Positions 24,208 through 25,293 of a stretch of DNA of 25,293 bases are shown here, piece after piece. Every line of letters begins with the position of its first letter. Within the stretch, counting starts at the first letter, position 1. Location: NCBI GenBank assembly GCA_035765135.1, contig DASTYE010000156.1, positions 1 through 25,293 on the forward strand, given 5' to 3'. Source of the stretch: JAICNG01 sp035765135 (GTDB lineage: Bacteria > Gemmatimonadota > Gemmatimonadetes > Gemmatimonadales > Gemmatimonadaceae). The translations under genes were made by a program, and so were the position numbers. The notes under the pieces are model-generated. The model saw only the letters and a program-made list of their open reading frames with translations, had not been told where the DNA came from and searched no databases.

Positions 24208-24339
24208 ACGGCAAAGATGACAGAGTTCAGAATTCAGATTTCAGAATTCAGCAGCAGCGTGCGTACCGTGAGATGTCGGCCGTGCGCCGGTTTGTCTGAA
24301 TTCTGAAATCTGAATTCTGAACTCTGTCATCTTTGCCGT
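24208..24339. repeat. Perfect 44-bp inverted repeat (element C), between fbp and the mutase gene
   Basis: Arms at 24208-24251 and 24296-24339 are exact reverse complements over 44 nt, separated by a 44-nt loop. The outer part of each arm is unique sequence (ACGGCAAAGATGACAGAG), and the inner part is made of TTCAGAAT/TTCAGATT units. The arms are about 39% GC, clearly lower than the surrounding genes. The element starts 5 nt after the fbp stop and ends 6 nt before the mutase ATG. Confidence 0.97.
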
Positions 24340-24344
24340 CACCT

Positions 24345-25293
24345 TCAGGCTCCGACCCCTGTGAGCTTCCGGCCACCGAGAAGGCTGGCCGCCGTGTCCA
24401 CATCACTCTTGCTCCCGACGTACAGAGGGATGCGCTGGTGCAGCTCGGTCGGCTGGATGTCGAGAATGCGCTGTGTGCCGTCGGTCGCGGCCCCACCGGC
24501 CTGCTCGACCACGAACGCGAGCGGATTCGCCTCGTAGAGGAGTCGCAGCTTGCCCTGTGGGCTCTTCTGGTTCGCGGGATAGCAGAAGATTCCGCCGCCG
24601 AGGAGGTTGCGGTGGAAGTCAGCCACCAGCGATCCCACGTAGCGCACGCTCATTGCCTTGCGTGCGCCGTCGAGACCCCGATAGCGCCGCATCAGCGCCT
24701 TCACCGGCTCGTCCCAGTACTGCTCGTACGAGTCGTTCACCGAGAGGTAGCGTCCCGGATCCGGTATGCGGATGTTCGGGTGCGAGAGGAGGAATTCCCC
24801 GATCGAAGGGTCGAGTGTGAAGCCGTGCACGCCCTGCCCCGTGGTATATACGAGCATCGTGCTCGATCCATAGATCACGTAGCCGGCGGCGACCTGACGA
24901 CGACCGGGCTGCAGCATGTCTTCGAGATCGCCGCGCACACCGCGCGTGATCTTGCGGACCACCGAGAAGATCGTTCCGACGGGGACGTTCACATCGATGT
25001 TCGATGACCCATCGAGCGGATCGAATAGCAGACAGTATTTCCCGCAGCGGAACCCCTCGGGAATCGGGATGATGTCGGGGACTTCCTCCGACGCCATCGC
25101 GCACAGCCGACCACCGTGATCGAGCGCCTTGATGATGGTTTCATTCGCGAACACGTCGAGCTTCTGCTGGATCTCGCCTTGCACGTTCTCCGCCTCGGCG
25201 GAGCCGAGGATGTCCACGAGGCCGGCGCGCCGGACCTTGCTCGACACCATCTTCGCCGCGAGCGCGAGATCGTAGAGGATGCCGGAGAGCTCG
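24345..25293 (-). CDS. fbp: Fructose-1,6-bisphosphatase class I, 5' end outside window
   Basis: The enzyme hydrolyses fructose 1,6-bisphosphate in gluconeogenesis. The reading frame is open to the right edge, and the visible 315 residues begin LSGILYDLALAAKMVSSKVR, which is internal to the family N-terminus, so the start lies beyond the window; the internal ATG at 25250 should not be taken as the start. Hallmarks include MASEEVPDIIPI, the metal-binding LLFDPLDGSSNIDVNVPVGT, and later the substrate-binding region GGGIFCYPANQKSPQGKLRL and YEANPLAFVVEQAGG. The stop is followed after 5 nt by element C. Confidence 0.97.
   Translation of the reverse strand, partial: ELSGILYDLALAAKMVSSKVRRAGLVDILGSAEAENVQGEIQQKLDVFANETIIKALDHGGRLCAMASEEVPDIIPIPEGFRCGKYCLLFDPLDGSSNIDVNVPVGTIFSVVRKITRGVRGDLEDMLQPGRRQVAAGYVIYGSSTMLVYTTGQGVHGFTLDPSIGEFLLSHPNIRIPDPGRYLSVNDSYEQYWDEPVKALMRRYRGLDGARKAMSVRYVGSLVADFHRNLLGGGIFCYPANQKSPQGKLRLLYEANPLAFVVEQAGGAATDGTQRILDIQPTELHQRIPLYVGSKSDVDTAASLLGGRKLTGVGA

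Noticed and set aside
22600..24306. Plus-strand open frame of 568 codons opposite the mutase gene
   Set aside because: The minus strand encodes a clear mutase with all motifs. The plus frame gives Arg/His-rich sequence and reads across the inverted repeat.
24208..24339. Insertion sequence or transposon ends
   Set aside because: There is no transposase, the loop is only 44 nt, and I see no target-site duplication. A MITE is not fully excluded.

Overview
The window is very GC-rich, and every gene I can support lies on the minus strand. It reads as one 25 kb co-directional block, transcribed from high to low coordinates, with most neighbours overlapping by 1-20 nt or separated by a few bases. 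A mannose-type PTS sits together with HPr kinase and a ribosome hibernation factor. There are also an outer-membrane-type exported protein, a lipoprotein-type cobalamin binding protein and a Thermotoga/archaeal-type SAH hydrolase. Together these suggest a Gram-negative member of the Gemmatimonadota or a close relative. This assignment is an inference from gene content, not from a marker-gene search.

Layout in transcription order. (1) 25293-21362: fructose-1,6-bisphosphatase (5' end outside the window), the large subunit of an acyl-CoA (methylmalonyl-CoA) mutase, a TerC-family membrane protein, an FmdB-type zinc-ribbon protein, and the start of argS. (2) 21365-16564: argS, a PfkB-family sugar kinase, purM, and an unrecognised exported, probably outer-membrane, protein. 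(3) 16561-12759: a compact riboflavin operon, ribD-ribE-ribBA-ribH, ending in nusB. (4) 12639-5852: a GT4 glycosyltransferase, short HPF, HprK, PTS EIIA, EIIB, EIIC and EIID of the mannose family, HPr, and Enzyme I. This is a whole phosphorelay in one overlapping run. (5) 5790-1489: metK, ahcY, a bifunctional-nuclease-family protein and an unknown exported, membrane-anchored protein. (6) 1466-1: a clear cobalamin riboswitch followed by btuF-like and btuC-like B12 uptake genes, the latter cut by the window edge.

How the genes fit together: metK and ahcY make SAM and recycle its product SAH. The B12 uptake genes behind the riboswitch could supply cofactor to B12 enzymes such as the mutase at the other end. 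The PTS cluster has HPr with both His15 and Ser46 in their canonical places and encodes its own HPr kinase, but no sugar catabolic gene, so a regulatory role is plausible.

The most unusual signal is in the few real intergenic gaps. Three of them (12649-12748, 19537-19683, 24208-24339) are filled almost edge to edge by long inverted repeats of 38, 41 and 44 bp per arm, with 34, 37 and 44 matching pairs. The arms are themselves built of short tandem units of about 7-9 nt. The sequences differ but the architecture and position are the same: the 3' arm on the transcript ends 6-9 nt before the next start codon and the 5' arm begins 2-10 nt after the previous stop codon. A fourth gap (22538-22614) holds a similar tandem array with no complementary arm. 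The four downstream genes have no visible strong Shine-Dalgarno. This looks like a family of structured intergenic elements worth a genome-wide search.
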